Below, in pieces: positions 34,471-42,818 of a stretch of 64,000 nt of DNA. The position numbers and the translations under genes were made by a program. Below the pieces are notes generated by a model. That model ran no database searches. It was given only the letters and a program-made list of their open reading frames with translations, and was not told the origin of the DNA. The stretch is from an uncultured Acetatifactor sp. (GTDB lineage Bacteria > Bacillota > Clostridia > Lachnospirales > Lachnospiraceae), in contig CAJTXE010000018.1 in NCBI GenBank assembly GCA_910580225.1, positions 1 to 64,000 of the forward strand, written 5' to 3'. Position 1 is the stretch's first letter; each line of letters opens with the position of its first letter.

Positions 34471-35295
34471 ATGAAAGATTATATCGTTTTTACAGACGGA
34501 GACGTGGACTTGCCTTCTCCTTATGATACGCAGGTATCCATGCTGCCTCAGTACTATTACTTTGAAGAGAAACAGATTTATGGTGACGAGCTGGTGCTGT
34601 CCAGGGACGATTTCTTCGAACAGCTCAGCCACCGCAGAGCTTATACCGCCGGCGTCAACCCTGATTATGTCCGCAGAAAATTTGAGGCAGCCCTTCTGGA
34701 AGAAAAAGGGATTCTATGCATCACGGTATCGTCGGGCTTAAGCGGATCCTACAACACAATCTGTATGGTTGCGGATGATTTGAAAGAACAATATCCCAAC
34801 GCAGAGATCGAAGTGATCGACTCCCTGAGTGCGACGCTTGGAAGCGGATTTTTGTGTGTTGACGCCCTGGAATTGAAAAAGGCAGGGAAAACTGTGGCGG
34901 AAACTGCTGAAGAAATCCGGAAACGGGTTAAACTCATCGATCTGTACTTTGTGGTAGATGATTTTAAATACCTGGTACAGGGCGGACGTGTCTCTCCCAG
35001 TGTGGGAAAAATCGGAGATATTCTCGATATCAAAGTGATCCTCACCATGAATGAGGGCCGAATTGAGCCTTACAGAAAAAACCGCGGAATCAATGCTGCA
35101 CTAAAGAATATAAAACACATTACAGAGTCCGGAAAAATCGCCCGCCTCGGCTCCATCTATGTAGGAAATCGGGAATTATTTGAAAAATGCCGCTCTCTGG
35201 TGGGCAGTGACTGTGAGGCCTCTCTGAACCTGATTGTCTCCTCCCATGTAGGCCCCAATACCACAGGTATCGCCATTGAATGGGCTTCTGAGTAA
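34471..35295 (+). CDS. DegV family fatty-acid-binding protein
   Basis: 274 residues: IVFTDGDVDLPSPYD, TAGVNPDYVRRKFEA, ITVSSGLSGSYNTICMVADD and VIDSLSATLGSGFL follow the DegV pattern, with the helical second domain (FVVDDFKYLVQGGRVSP). It is clearly diverged from its neighbour and may favour a different fatty acid. GAGGATGAGCAG precedes the ATG. A strong terminator follows. Confidence 0.92.
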   Translation: MKDYIVFTDGDVDLPSPYDTQVSMLPQYYYFEEKQIYGDELVLSRDDFFEQLSHRRAYTAGVNPDYVRRKFEAALLEEKGILCITVSSGLSGSYNTICMVADDLKEQYPNAEIEVIDSLSATLGSGFLCVDALELKKAGKTVAETAEEIRKRVKLIDLYFVVDDFKYLVQGGRVSPSVGKIGDILDIKVILTMNEGRIEPYRKNRGINAALKNIKHITESGKIARLGSIYVGNRELFEKCRSLVGSDCEASLNLIVSSHVGPNTTGIAIEWASE

Positions 35296-35300
35296 AACGC

Positions 35301-35341
35301 TCCCACATACTGTTCACCGGGACAGTATGTGGGAATCTTTT
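35301..35341 (+). terminator. Intrinsic terminator of the degV gene
   Basis: TCCCACATACTGT (35301-35313) pairs perfectly with ACAGTATGTGGGA (35322-35334), followed by ATCTTTT. It also lies at the end of the convergent amidase gene. Confidence 0.88.
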
Positions 35342-35350
35342 GATCCGGAT

Positions 35351-36058
35351 TCAGTCCACCGCATTCATATACTGCAAAATTCCCATATGTATTGCCCAGG
35401 CCACACGCTGCTGGTACTCCGGCGTGCAGAGTTTCTCCGCTTCCGCGCTGTTGGAGAGAAAGCCGCACTCCACAATGACAATGGGCACCCCTGTCTTCTT
35501 AAGCAGATAGTAGCTGTCGTTTGCCTTGACCTGCCGCCTGTTTTCCGGATCTACCCGTTTCACCATCTGGTTCTGAATTGCCTCTGCCAGCATCTGTCCC
35601 TGGGTACTTCCTGTATAGTAAAATACCTGTGCTCCGTGAACATACTCCTCCGGGTAGCTGTTCTGGTGGATGCTGACAGTCAGAACCGGCATCACCTCTT
35701 CTATCAGCGCAATCCGTCTCTTCATATCCTGAACCTTCTTGTTGGAAGCATCGGGATCGTACAGTCCTGCATCCGTCTCCCTGGTCATAATCACTTCCAC
35801 ATCATTTGCCTCCAGAAATACCTTCAGCTGTTCTGCAATCTGAAGATTCAAATCTTTCTCATTTGCCCCATTGATTCCGACCTTGCCCGGATCATCTCCG
35901 CCGTGTCCCGCGTCAATGACCACACACAGCCTTTCTTTCTCCGCATCCACGCTCCCGGCAGTCACATATACGGCAACCTCCCGTCCCACATACAGGATAG
36001 ACGCAAGAAGCATTACTGCAATCGCCCCCGATAACAGTTTGTACTGAAATCCACTCAT
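35351..36058 (-). CDS. N-acetylmuramoyl-L-alanine amidase (Amidase_3)
   Basis: 235 residues with one N-terminal membrane helix (about 8-28) and an extracellular Amidase_3 zinc enzyme: VVIDAGHGGDDPG (His ligand), NEKDLNLQIAEQL (Glu ligand), SIHQNSY (His ligand), and IVECGFLSN carrying the catalytic Glu. It cleaves the sugar-peptide bond in peptidoglycan. Size and membrane anchor resemble CwlD, which acts on spore cortex, but no sporulation genes are adjacent. Confidence 0.93.
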   Translation of the reverse strand: MSGFQYKLLSGAIAVMLLASILYVGREVAVYVTAGSVDAEKERLCVVIDAGHGGDDPGKVGINGANEKDLNLQIAEQLKVFLEANDVEVIMTRETDAGLYDPDASNKKVQDMKRRIALIEEVMPVLTVSIHQNSYPEEYVHGAQVFYYTGSTQGQMLAEAIQNQMVKRVDPENRRQVKANDSYYLLKKTGVPIVIVECGFLSNSAEAEKLCTPEYQQRVAWAIHMGILQYMNAVD

Positions 36059-36122
36059 TCTTTATGTCCTGTGCAAGTTTTGTATCAATTATATTCTCAC
36101 AGGAAACATATCATGCCATTAT

Positions 36123-37823
36123 TCAGGAACCGGCATATGAGGCAATCATTTCCCAGGCCTCCGGCGTACCATATCCCAGACGCCAGACGGCGACACCTCC
36201 CAGATTCCTCACATCCATCACGCTCAGTTTCACCCGAATGGACTCCGCATCCTCCACCCAAATCTGGTATGTGGCTGCTCCGCTTTCCCATTCCGCATAA
36301 TTCTGACAGGTCTCTTCATCCCACTCCGGCACGATATTCATGCGTTCCAGATAATCTGCCACATTGTTCAGGGTAATATATTCATCTGTTACTTCCGTCC
36401 CTTCCGTCTTCCAGAGGATTGTATAAAAAGGCAGTGCATTCACGATCTTTTCCTCCGGAACCTGTTCCATCGTCTTGTCAAGCCCATTTGACACATAACT
36501 GATACTTGCCACGCTTCCCGGATCGCCGCTTCCGTGCCAGTGCTCATCATATCCCATGATAATCACATAATCCGTCACCATTCCCTGAATATCAAGTCTG
36601 TAATAGTTATTAAAGTTAAAGGGCACATAATTATCAACCGACAGGATAAGCCCGTTCTTCCTGCATAACACGGAAAGCTCCTTCAGAAACTGGATATAAT
36701 GAATGCCGCTGTCCTCCGTCAGTCCCTCAAAGTCCATGTTAACGCCGTCCAACCCCAGCCCCATGGAAGTATCAACGATACTCTGGGCCAGCTTTCTTCT
36801 CTTTGTTGTGGAGGAAAGCACCTCATAACTGCTCACTTCCGTTCCCGTCTCGTTTTTATAGTTGAAATTGTCCCAGACTCCCCATACCTGCAGCCCGTTG
36901 CCATGAGCCTGTTCCACATACTGTGTGCTTGCAAAAGAACGGAAATTACCGTCATTATCCGTCAGGCTGAACCAGGTAGGCGCAATCACGTTGATTCCTT
37001 TGCCTTCTGCCAGCATGTCGGCCAACTTTGCATTACCGCCCTGCCCGCCTATGGCATGAAATCCCAGGCTTACTTTTCCCTGCATTGAAACTGAAGTATA
37101 CTCGTCCGCCGTATAATCGGTAACGGGAACCTCTGTCTCAGTCTGCCGGTTTGCCAGCCTCTTATTCTCCACATATCCTATAATGGCGTCGGATGTCTTT
37201 ACCTTACTCCAGTCTTCCATTTCCTCCAGCAGTTCTACAGTCTCCCCCTCCTGCATTTCCCTCAGTATCGGACTCTTGATCCCGCCCAGCTGACGGACCT
37301 GGGTATCTTTGGCAATCTCCATAGTCTGCTTCTCTCCCCATTGGGTATATACCTGCACATGCCTGTCATACAAAGAGTAGGCATAGTTGGTAAACATCTT
37401 CACATAGTCCGCCGCCAGGTACAGAGTATCCCCCTGCATTCGGCAAATGATATATTCCGTCGCATGGCTCCCGTCCTTATCAGAATATTCTCCGGCACCG
37501 AAGAGAGCTTCCGCTGTGTCAACTGCAGTGGTATAAAGCAGTCTCTGCTCCTTTGTGTCCGCATAAAAACCTTCATTCAGCCAGGTATGCACCGTATCCA
37601 GGTCAAAATAAACCACACCGTCTATCAATACCGCTTTTTCGGAAAGCCAGTCGTCCTGCAGAAGAATTGCCAGCTGACCTTCGGATACCCCATAGTATTC
37701 ATCCATATTTGCAAGTTCTTTGCCGTAGGAATACTTCTCCAGCAGCTTTCCGCCAAACCCCACCACAATAATCAGCAGGATCAATACCAAAGCAACAATT
37801 ACCGGTATGATTTTTCTCTTCAT
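36123..37823 (-). CDS. GH18-like glycosidase with SH3 domain
   Basis: 566 residues. One N-terminal membrane anchor (about 6-27), a region resembling a copper amine oxidase-type N domain, an SH3_3-like domain (about 190-240, with DWSKVKTSDAIIGYVENKRL) and a C-terminal GH18 barrel from about 260. The catalytic DxxDxDxE pattern appears as LDGVNMDFEGL, with the acid Glu present. It probably acts on cell wall or spore coat glycans outside the membrane; substrate unproven. It precedes the amidase by 64 bases on the same strand, suggesting a wall-remodelling pair. Confidence 0.88.
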   Translation of the reverse strand: MKRKIIPVIVALVLILLIIVVGFGGKLLEKYSYGKELANMDEYYGVSEGQLAILLQDDWLSEKAVLIDGVVYFDLDTVHTWLNEGFYADTKEQRLLYTTAVDTAEALFGAGEYSDKDGSHATEYIICRMQGDTLYLAADYVKMFTNYAYSLYDRHVQVYTQWGEKQTMEIAKDTQVRQLGGIKSPILREMQEGETVELLEEMEDWSKVKTSDAIIGYVENKRLANRQTETEVPVTDYTADEYTSVSMQGKVSLGFHAIGGQGGNAKLADMLAEGKGINVIAPTWFSLTDNDGNFRSFASTQYVEQAHGNGLQVWGVWDNFNYKNETGTEVSSYEVLSSTTKRRKLAQSIVDTSMGLGLDGVNMDFEGLTEDSGIHYIQFLKELSVLCRKNGLILSVDNYVPFNFNNYYRLDIQGMVTDYVIIMGYDEHWHGSGDPGSVASISYVSNGLDKTMEQVPEEKIVNALPFYTILWKTEGTEVTDEYITLNNVADYLERMNIVPEWDEETCQNYAEWESGAATYQIWVEDAESIRVKLSVMDVRNLGGVAVWRLGYGTPEAWEMIASYAGS

Positions 37824-37850
37824 CTTATATTCTGACCTTTCTTCTTGAAT

Positions 37851-37879
37851 GTAACTGCCCACTCGTTCGGGGCAGTTAC
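37851..37879 (-). other. Perfect 10-bp hairpin in the GH18 gene leader
   Basis: GTAACTGCCC (37851-37860) pairs with GGGCAGTTAC (37870-37879) across a 9-base loop, about 28 bases upstream of the start codon. No T tract follows in either direction, so an operator or mRNA-stabilising hairpin is likelier than a terminator. Confidence 0.5.
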
Positions 37880-38148
37880 ATCATACCACATTTTAATGCT
37901 TACGTCATCTTAATTTTTCCTATAATTGTACCCTAAACACGTTTCTGTTCACTGCAACAGATGGGCAGAAATCACAAGATCCGCAGTTTCGCCCGGGGCA
38001 GTCTCAGGTCTGTACACAAAAACGCGTGAAAACACCTTGTGATGGCATCAAGCGAACAACAACCTGACACCAACTGTTAAGAATTCCGCCGCAGGCAGCA
38101 CGAGAGGCAATCCCACTTTCCGTTACGCGGCGGCTCCCCTGGCGGCGC
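37880..38148. other. Gene-free stretch with one hairpin
   Basis: No convincing gene. CCGCCGC (38086-38092) and GCGGCGG (38127-38133) pair just downstream of the small minus-strand gene and may help end its transcript; a T tract is absent. Confidence 0.4.
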
Positions 38149-38385
38149 CTACCAACGCGTTACCCTGTCAAACCTCACCTGTTCGATCGTGCCGGATGTA
38201 CCCAATACATAATCAGCCATATACGGACTGTTCTCCCGCACTGCTTTGGAGACAGCCTCCGTTGGAAGCACTGCCCGTCCGTCCACAAAAAGCGCTACCC
38301 CACTCTGTGTCATTTGTTCCAGCTGTGAAAGCATGTTTTCTTTCGCAGTATTCAATTCTTCGGCATTATTGCCCATTTCTCCCAT
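38149..38385 (-). CDS. Small protein of unknown function
   Basis: 78 residues from ATG 38385, which has GGAGG seven bases upstream; ATG 38391 is too close to it and the open frame to 38439 lacks a ribosome site. The sequence is soluble: an amphipathic helix (EELNTAKENMLSQLEQMTQS), then VALFVDGRAVLPTEAVSKAV and a basic C terminus. Family not recognised. A GGAGAACGC/GCGTTCTCC stem upstream (about 38417-38462) could affect translation. Confidence 0.6.
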   Translation of the reverse strand: MGEMGNNAEELNTAKENMLSQLEQMTQSGVALFVDGRAVLPTEAVSKAVRENSPYMADYVLGTSGTIEQVRFDRVTRW

Positions 38386-38577
38386 AGGCATACCTCCTCC
38401 CTGGAGTTTTGCGGAGAACGCCCAAAAGGGTTCAGCCATGTGATGAATCAGCGTTCTCCAAAACCTCTGTCACAAAGTAAATGCCTTCAGCAGTACATGC
38501 AACGGCAAAAATTTCCATTGCATAGAGTGTTTAAAATGAATTATAAATGTGAAAATTAGTTGACATACTTATGATCA
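38386..38577. other. Leader of the small gene, with stems
   Basis: No gene. On the minus strand ATGCAA/TTGCAT and GGAGAACGC/GCGTTCTCC inverted repeats lie between the candidate noncoding RNA and the small gene. The sequence is otherwise AT-rich. Confidence 0.4.
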
Positions 38578-38780
38578 AGCAAAAGTGAACTTCCGATGCA
38601 CATTGCTTGTAAGACATCCTCAGACTTATGCCAGTTTTTCCAGACTGTCATATAATGTGATATACACACTTAGAATATAAAGGATGAAACGGAACGACAT
38701 GTTCCAAAAATCAGCTAAATCAACTTGAGAGTAAGACTGCTGCGCCTCCTTCCCTGTACAGAGTACCGAAGGCACTTACA
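38578..38780 (-). ncRNA. Candidate structured noncoding RNA (6S-like architecture)
   Basis: A strong minus-strand promoter fires here but no ORF starts for about 390 bases. The first bases (AAGTG, then CTTC) can pair with GAAG and CACTT about 190 nt later, closing a long RNA as in 6S RNA. Inside are a GTAAG/CTTAC stem enclosing GCCTTC/GAAGG with a GTAC-TCT-GTAC tip, and a GGAAC/GTTCC hairpin. No known Rfam class was recognised. It could equally be a long structured leader of the 38149 gene. Confidence 0.35.
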
Positions 38781-38785
38781 GGTTC

Positions 38786-38814
38786 ACTATAACACACCCG
38801 AATCCGTTTGGCAA
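38786..38814 (-). promoter_or_regulatory. Sigma-A promoter of the candidate noncoding RNA
   Basis: On the minus strand TTGCCA (38809-38814) and TATAGT (38786-38791) have a 17-base spacer. Divergent from the mecA promoter. Confidence 0.6.
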
Positions 38815-38859
38815 GAAAAATTTAAAATTATAAAAAAATATTAAACTTATATTCTGCTA

Positions 38860-38888
38860 TTGACTTAAAGGCGCTGAAAGTATATCAT
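38860..38888 (+). promoter_or_regulatory. Sigma-A promoter of mecA
   Basis: TTGACT (38860-38865) and TATCAT (38883-38888) with a 17-base spacer, about 60 bases before mecA. Confidence 0.6.
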
Positions 38889-38945
38889 TGCATAGCAAAG
38901 TATTACTATTACAGTTCAGCCATGCAGAAAGGAAAGGGTTGTCGT

Positions 38946-39695
38946 ATGAAAATCGAAAAAGTAAATGAGAACCAGATTCGCTGCACTCTGACAAGAGAAG
39001 ATTTGGCGAGCCGCGAGCTGAAAATCAGCGAACTGGCTTACGGTACCGAGAAGGCCAAGACATTATTCCGCGATATGATGAGGCAGGCAAATTTCGAATT
39101 CGGCTTTGAAGCCGAGGATATCCCCCTTATGATAGAGGCCATCCCCTTAAATACCGAATGCATCGTTCTGATTATCACAAAAGTAGAAGATCCTGAAGAA
39201 CTGGATACCCGTTTCTCCCGTTTTGCCCCCTCAGTGACCGAAGACCACGGATATGAAGATCCGGAGTATCAAGGTGCGGAGGAATCCTCCCACGAAATAC
39301 TGGATCTGTTCCGCAGGATGCAGACACAGCAGGAAGCCGGCGAAGTCAATACATCCGGCCAATGCACAGATGTTTCTGAAGCAAAGCCCCATATCCGTAT
39401 CTTTCGGATGAATACACTGCGGCATGTGATGGAGGTCTCCTCTCTGATTGCAGGCAGCTATCGTGGCTCCAGCACTCTGTACAAGGACAGACGCGCAAAA
39501 GACGGCAGGGACAGTTATCTGCTGCTTCTGTCACAGGATGGAGAGAGCGCTGAAGCCTTTGACCGTGTCTGCAACACCGTCTCAGAATATGGAATTGTGC
39601 TTCATTCTGCCGCCGGAAGTGAATCTTTTCTGGCAGAGCATTATGAAACGCTTATCAGCGGTAAAGCAGTTCATGCTCTCGGAACAACCACGTAA
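38946..39695 (+). CDS. mecA: Adaptor protein MecA
   Basis: 249 residues. The N-terminal substrate-binding part (KIEKVNENQIRCTLTREDL, FEFGFEAEDIPLMIEAIPL) and the C-terminal ClpC-binding part (from about 145, YRGSSTLYKDRRAKD, VLHSAAGSESFLAEHYETLI) are joined by an acidic linker. MecA hands substrates to ClpCP protease. Start 38946 follows AAAGGG by about seven bases. Confidence 0.92.
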   Translation: MKIEKVNENQIRCTLTREDLASRELKISELAYGTEKAKTLFRDMMRQANFEFGFEAEDIPLMIEAIPLNTECIVLIITKVEDPEELDTRFSRFAPSVTEDHGYEDPEYQGAEESSHEILDLFRRMQTQQEAGEVNTSGQCTDVSEAKPHIRIFRMNTLRHVMEVSSLIAGSYRGSSTLYKDRRAKDGRDSYLLLLSQDGESAEAFDRVCNTVSEYGIVLHSAAGSESFLAEHYETLISGKAVHALGTTT

Positions 39696-39736
39696 TCATA
39701 GTCAAAATATGATTTCGGCAAAGCACCACTGGCAGC

Positions 39737-39777
39737 AAAACACCCTCTGTGCCGTATCGGCATCAGAGGGTGTTTTT
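39737..39777. terminator. Bidirectional terminator after mecA
   Basis: AAAACACCCTCTG pairs with CAGAGGGTGTTTT (about 39737-39749 and 39764-39776), with an inner TGCC/GGCA stem, and T5 follows. It serves mecA and the convergent DUF1858 gene. Confidence 0.9.
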
Positions 39778-39796
39778 GATATTCCTTTTGTTCCCT

Positions 39797-39988
39797 TTAG
39801 ATCTCCTCAATTGCTTTCATCAGGGCATCGATGTCGATTCCGTGTACCATGGCAGCCTCTTCCAGGGACTCTCCCTGCGCGGACGGACACCCCAGACAGT
39901 GCATTCCTGCCTCCAGCAAAACCGGCGCTACGTCGGGATTTGCGTTCAGGATCTCACCGATAGTCATTTCTTTCGTTATACCGGACAT
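39797..39988 (-). CDS. DUF1858 domain protein
   Basis: 63 residues matching the DUF1858 (hybrid-cluster-associated redox disulfide) domain: TKEMTIGEILNANPDVAPVL, then MHCLGCPSAQGESLEEAA with the conserved CxxC, and HGIDIDALMKAIEEI. Probably a redox or metal-binding helper protein in the cytoplasm. AGGAG lies 11 bases upstream of the ATG. Confidence 0.92.
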   Translation of the reverse strand: MSGITKEMTIGEILNANPDVAPVLLEAGMHCLGCPSAQGESLEEAAMVHGIDIDALMKAIEEI

Positions 39989-40179
39989 GTCTTTCGTTTC
40001 TCCTCTCTGTATTGTAATAAAATTAGGTTTATCCTGTTTCTATTATAAATCTTTCCTTGAAATCTGACAAGCTATTCTTCCGCATAACAATAAAAATTGC
40101 CAATTTTTTAACGTTTATAAAATTCTTGTAAAATTTCGCATTTTTCTGCCTGTGTATAGAAAAAAGTACACAACTTTCC

Positions 40180-40208
40180 TTGACTCTCAGTGCGGTTTTT
40201 CATATAAT
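40180..40208 (+). promoter_or_regulatory. Sigma-A promoter of the pyruvate formate-lyase operon
   Basis: TTGACT (40180-40185) and a perfect TATAAT (40203-40208) have a 17-base spacer, about 70 bases upstream of the start codon. A strong promoter fits a major fermentation enzyme. No clear Rex or FNR site was found. Confidence 0.75.
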
Positions 40209-40279
40209 GAAACTATGGAATTAGAAGCAGTTAACTTACTTTACAACTAATTCAAAATTTTACAGGAGGGTATTTCAAA

Positions 40280-42316
40280 ATGAGACCAGAATGGACAGAT
40301 TTTGTAGCAGGTAAATGGGACAAAGAAGTCAACGTCCGTGACTTCATCCAGAGAAACTATCATCCCTATGACGGCGATGAAGCATTCCTGGCAGGTCCTA
40401 CCCAGAACACGAAGGATTTGTGGGCACAGGTTCTTGACCTGCAGAAGAAGGAAAGGGAAGCCGGCGGCGTCCTTGATATGGATACCAAGGTTGTTTCCAC
40501 CATCACCTCCCATGGCCCCGGATATCTTGACAAGAGCAAGGAGACCATCGTAGGCTTCCAGACCGACAAGCCTTTCAAAAGGTCTCTGCAGCCTTACGGC
40601 GGTATTCGTATGGCAGAGAAGGCCTGCTCCGACAACGGTTACGAAGTTGACCCCGAGATTTCCGAGTTCTTCTCCACCCACAGAAAGACACATAATGCAG
40701 GCTGCTTTGACGCTTACAACCAGGAGATGAGGGCCTGCCGTTCTTCCCATATCATCACTGGCCTTCCCGATGCTTACGGCCGCGGACGTATCATCGGCGA
40801 CTACAGACGCGTAGCTCTGTATGGTATTGACAGGCTCATCGAGGACAAGCAGACCCAGAAGGATTCCACCGGCCGTGTGATGACCGATGATATCATTCGT
40901 CTTCGCGAGGAGATTTCTGAGCAGATCGTTGCTCTGAAGATGATGAAGGAAATGGCTGCTTCTTATGGCTGCGATATCTCCAGACCCGCTGCCAATGTGC
41001 AGGAAGCCATCCAGGCAGTTTACTTCGGATATCTGTGTGCGGTTAAGGAGCAGAACGGTGCAGCCATGTCCCTTGGACGTACCTCCACCTTCCTTGACAT
41101 TTATGCAGAGAGAGACTTAAAGAACGGTACCTTCACCGAAGAGCAGATTCAGGAGTTCGTTGACCACTTTATCATGAAGCTGCGCTGCATCAAGTTCGCA
41201 CGTACACCTGAGTACAACCAGATTTTTGCAGGTGATCCCGTGTGGGTAACTGAGTCCCTGGGCGGTGTCGGTGTAGACGGCAGACCCATGGTTACCAGAA
41301 TGAGCTTCCGTTATCTGAACACACTGACAAACCTTGGACCTTCTCCCGAGCCGAACCTGACCGTACTGTGGTCCACCAGGCTGCCGGCAGGCTGGAAGAA
41401 ATACTGCGCGAAGATGTCCATCCAGACCTCTTCCATCCAGTACGAGAACGATGACCTGATGAGAATCGACCACGGCGATGACTACGGTATCGCATGCTGC
41501 GTATCCTCCATGGTAATCGGTAAGGAAATGCAGTTCTTCGGTGCACGGGCCAACGTTGCAAAATGTCTGCTTTACGCTCTGAACGGCGGTGTGGATGAAG
41601 TGACCAAGAAGCAGGTAGGTCCCAAGTACCGTCCTGTTGCCGGCGATGTGCTGGAGTACAATGATGTATGGAGCAAATTCGTTGACATGCTGGAGTGGCA
41701 GGCAGATGTTTATGTTAACACCCTGAACATCATCCACTATATGCATGACAAATACTGCTATGAGAGAGCAGAGATGGCTCTTCATGACAGAGATGTAAAG
41801 CGTTACTTTGCTACCGGCGTGGCTGGTCTGTCCATCGTGGCCGACTCCCTTTCCGCTATCAAGTACGCCAAGGTTGAAGTGGTTCGCGACGAGGACGGCG
41901 TAATCGTCGACTTCAAGACCACCGGTGACTTCCCCAAGTACGGTAATGATGACGACCGCGTAGACGAAATTGCTCAGCTGGTTGTTCATACCTTCATGAC
42001 CGCCATCAGGAGACATCATACCTACAGGAATGGTATCCCTACCACCTCCATCCTGACCATTACCTCTAACGTTACCTATGGTAAGGCTACCGGTAATACA
42101 CCTGACGGACGTAAGAAGGGCCAGCCTTTCGCACCCGGAGCCAACCCGATGCACGGCCGCGATACCCATGGTGCAGTAGCATCCCTGGCTTCCGTATCCA
42201 AGCTGCCTTTCAATGATGCACAGGACGGTATCTCCAATACCTTCACCATCATCCCCGGCGCTCTGGGCAAGGAAGACAAAGTATTCTCCGGTGACATCGA
42301 ATTAGATTTGAAATAA
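40280..42316 (+). CDS. pflB: Pyruvate formate-lyase core lacking the glycyl-radical domain
   Basis: 678 residues (E. coli PflB: 760). It converts pyruvate and CoA to acetyl-CoA and formate. The active-site Cys pair is at about 406-407 in GIACCVSSM, and the late NTPDGRKKGQPFAPGANPMH and GRDTHGAVASLASVSKLPF segments are present. The protein stops after ALGKEDKVFSGDIELDLK, just before where other PFLs continue into the domain with RVSGYAV. That domain is supplied by the 80-residue gene at 42819. AGGAGGG precedes the ATG. Codon use is strongly biased, as in highly expressed genes. Confidence 0.95.
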   Translation: MRPEWTDFVAGKWDKEVNVRDFIQRNYHPYDGDEAFLAGPTQNTKDLWAQVLDLQKKEREAGGVLDMDTKVVSTITSHGPGYLDKSKETIVGFQTDKPFKRSLQPYGGIRMAEKACSDNGYEVDPEISEFFSTHRKTHNAGCFDAYNQEMRACRSSHIITGLPDAYGRGRIIGDYRRVALYGIDRLIEDKQTQKDSTGRVMTDDIIRLREEISEQIVALKMMKEMAASYGCDISRPAANVQEAIQAVYFGYLCAVKEQNGAAMSLGRTSTFLDIYAERDLKNGTFTEEQIQEFVDHFIMKLRCIKFARTPEYNQIFAGDPVWVTESLGGVGVDGRPMVTRMSFRYLNTLTNLGPSPEPNLTVLWSTRLPAGWKKYCAKMSIQTSSIQYENDDLMRIDHGDDYGIACCVSSMVIGKEMQFFGARANVAKCLLYALNGGVDEVTKKQVGPKYRPVAGDVLEYNDVWSKFVDMLEWQADVYVNTLNIIHYMHDKYCYERAEMALHDRDVKRYFATGVAGLSIVADSLSAIKYAKVEVVRDEDGVIVDFKTTGDFPKYGNDDDRVDEIAQLVVHTFMTAIRRHHTYRNGIPTTSILTITSNVTYGKATGNTPDGRKKGQPFAPGANPMHGRDTHGAVASLASVSKLPFNDAQDGISNTFTIIPGALGKEDKVFSGDIELDLK

Positions 42317-42541
42317 GACTCGTGCACACCAAGATGGCACTGACATGAAATTAGATTTGAAAGAAAGGATTTGCAGCAATACCTGCGGTCCTTGAACCGG
42401 TTCAGACATGTGTATGTTTCGGTAAAATTGTAACAGTCTGCTGCTTCCCCCCGGGCAGCACAGACCTGCAGAACCCTGCGGCGCGGACAGCATGGCATTT
42501 CCAGGCTGCTCCGTACGCCGCAGGAATAAGAAGGAGGCACC
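42317..42541 (+). other. Structured spacer at the pyruvate formate-lyase split
   Basis: Three things are visible. A direct repeat: TGACATCGAATTAGATTTGA at the core's end (42292-42316) recurs as TGACATGAAATTAGATTTGA (42341-42365). A hairpin built from GTCTG-CTGC and GCAG-CA-CAGAC (about 42436-42465). A large hairpin CCTGCGGCG/CGCCGCAGG (42475-42483 with 42516-42524) with an inner CGGA-CAGC/GCTG-CTCCG helix. No T tract follows, so these look like processing or stability elements rather than terminators. Confidence 0.7.
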
Positions 42542-42742
42542 ATGGACGAAGATAAGATGATAGATGACCTGGTAAAAATGCTGGATTCCGGCATGACAGA
42601 GGGCGTAGGCCATGTAAACGTGGATTGCGACCAGGATGTCGAGTCGAAAAACGTTCAGACAATGGGCTGTACGGATTGTTCCAGAACACCGTTGGCCTGC
42701 AGTGTACCTACTCTTGAACAGGGACTGGACGATTACCACTAA
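42542..42742 (+). CDS. Small Cys-containing protein resembling the start of the glycyl-radical domain
   Basis: 66 residues; AAGAAGGAGGCACC before ATG is an excellent ribosome site. Residues 7-28 (IDDLVKMLDSGMTEGVGHVN) align without gaps with VDNLVNLLDGYATKGGHHLN of the downstream radical-domain protein. The second half differs: no RVSGYAV, but four cysteines (29, 43, 46, 53) in VDCDQD and MGCTDCSRTPLACS. It may dock on the PFL core where the radical domain docks, or bind metal; both are inference. Not a known family to me. Confidence 0.8.
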   Translation: MDEDKMIDDLVKMLDSGMTEGVGHVNVDCDQDVESKNVQTMGCTDCSRTPLACSVPTLEQGLDDYH

Positions 42743-42818
42743 TCATCCGTTTTCCTGAAAGCTGCATTTTTTCAACCATTTAAAAATATATTAATATCAT
42801 TTAAGGAGGAAAATCATT

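Noticed and set aside
37981..38049. 22-codon ORF on the plus strand
   Set aside because: No ribosome site and no protein-like features; probably chance.
40000..40279. Rex operator before the pyruvate formate-lyase operon
   Set aside because: The AGTTAACTT stretch near 40226 lacks the full TTGTGAA-type dyad.
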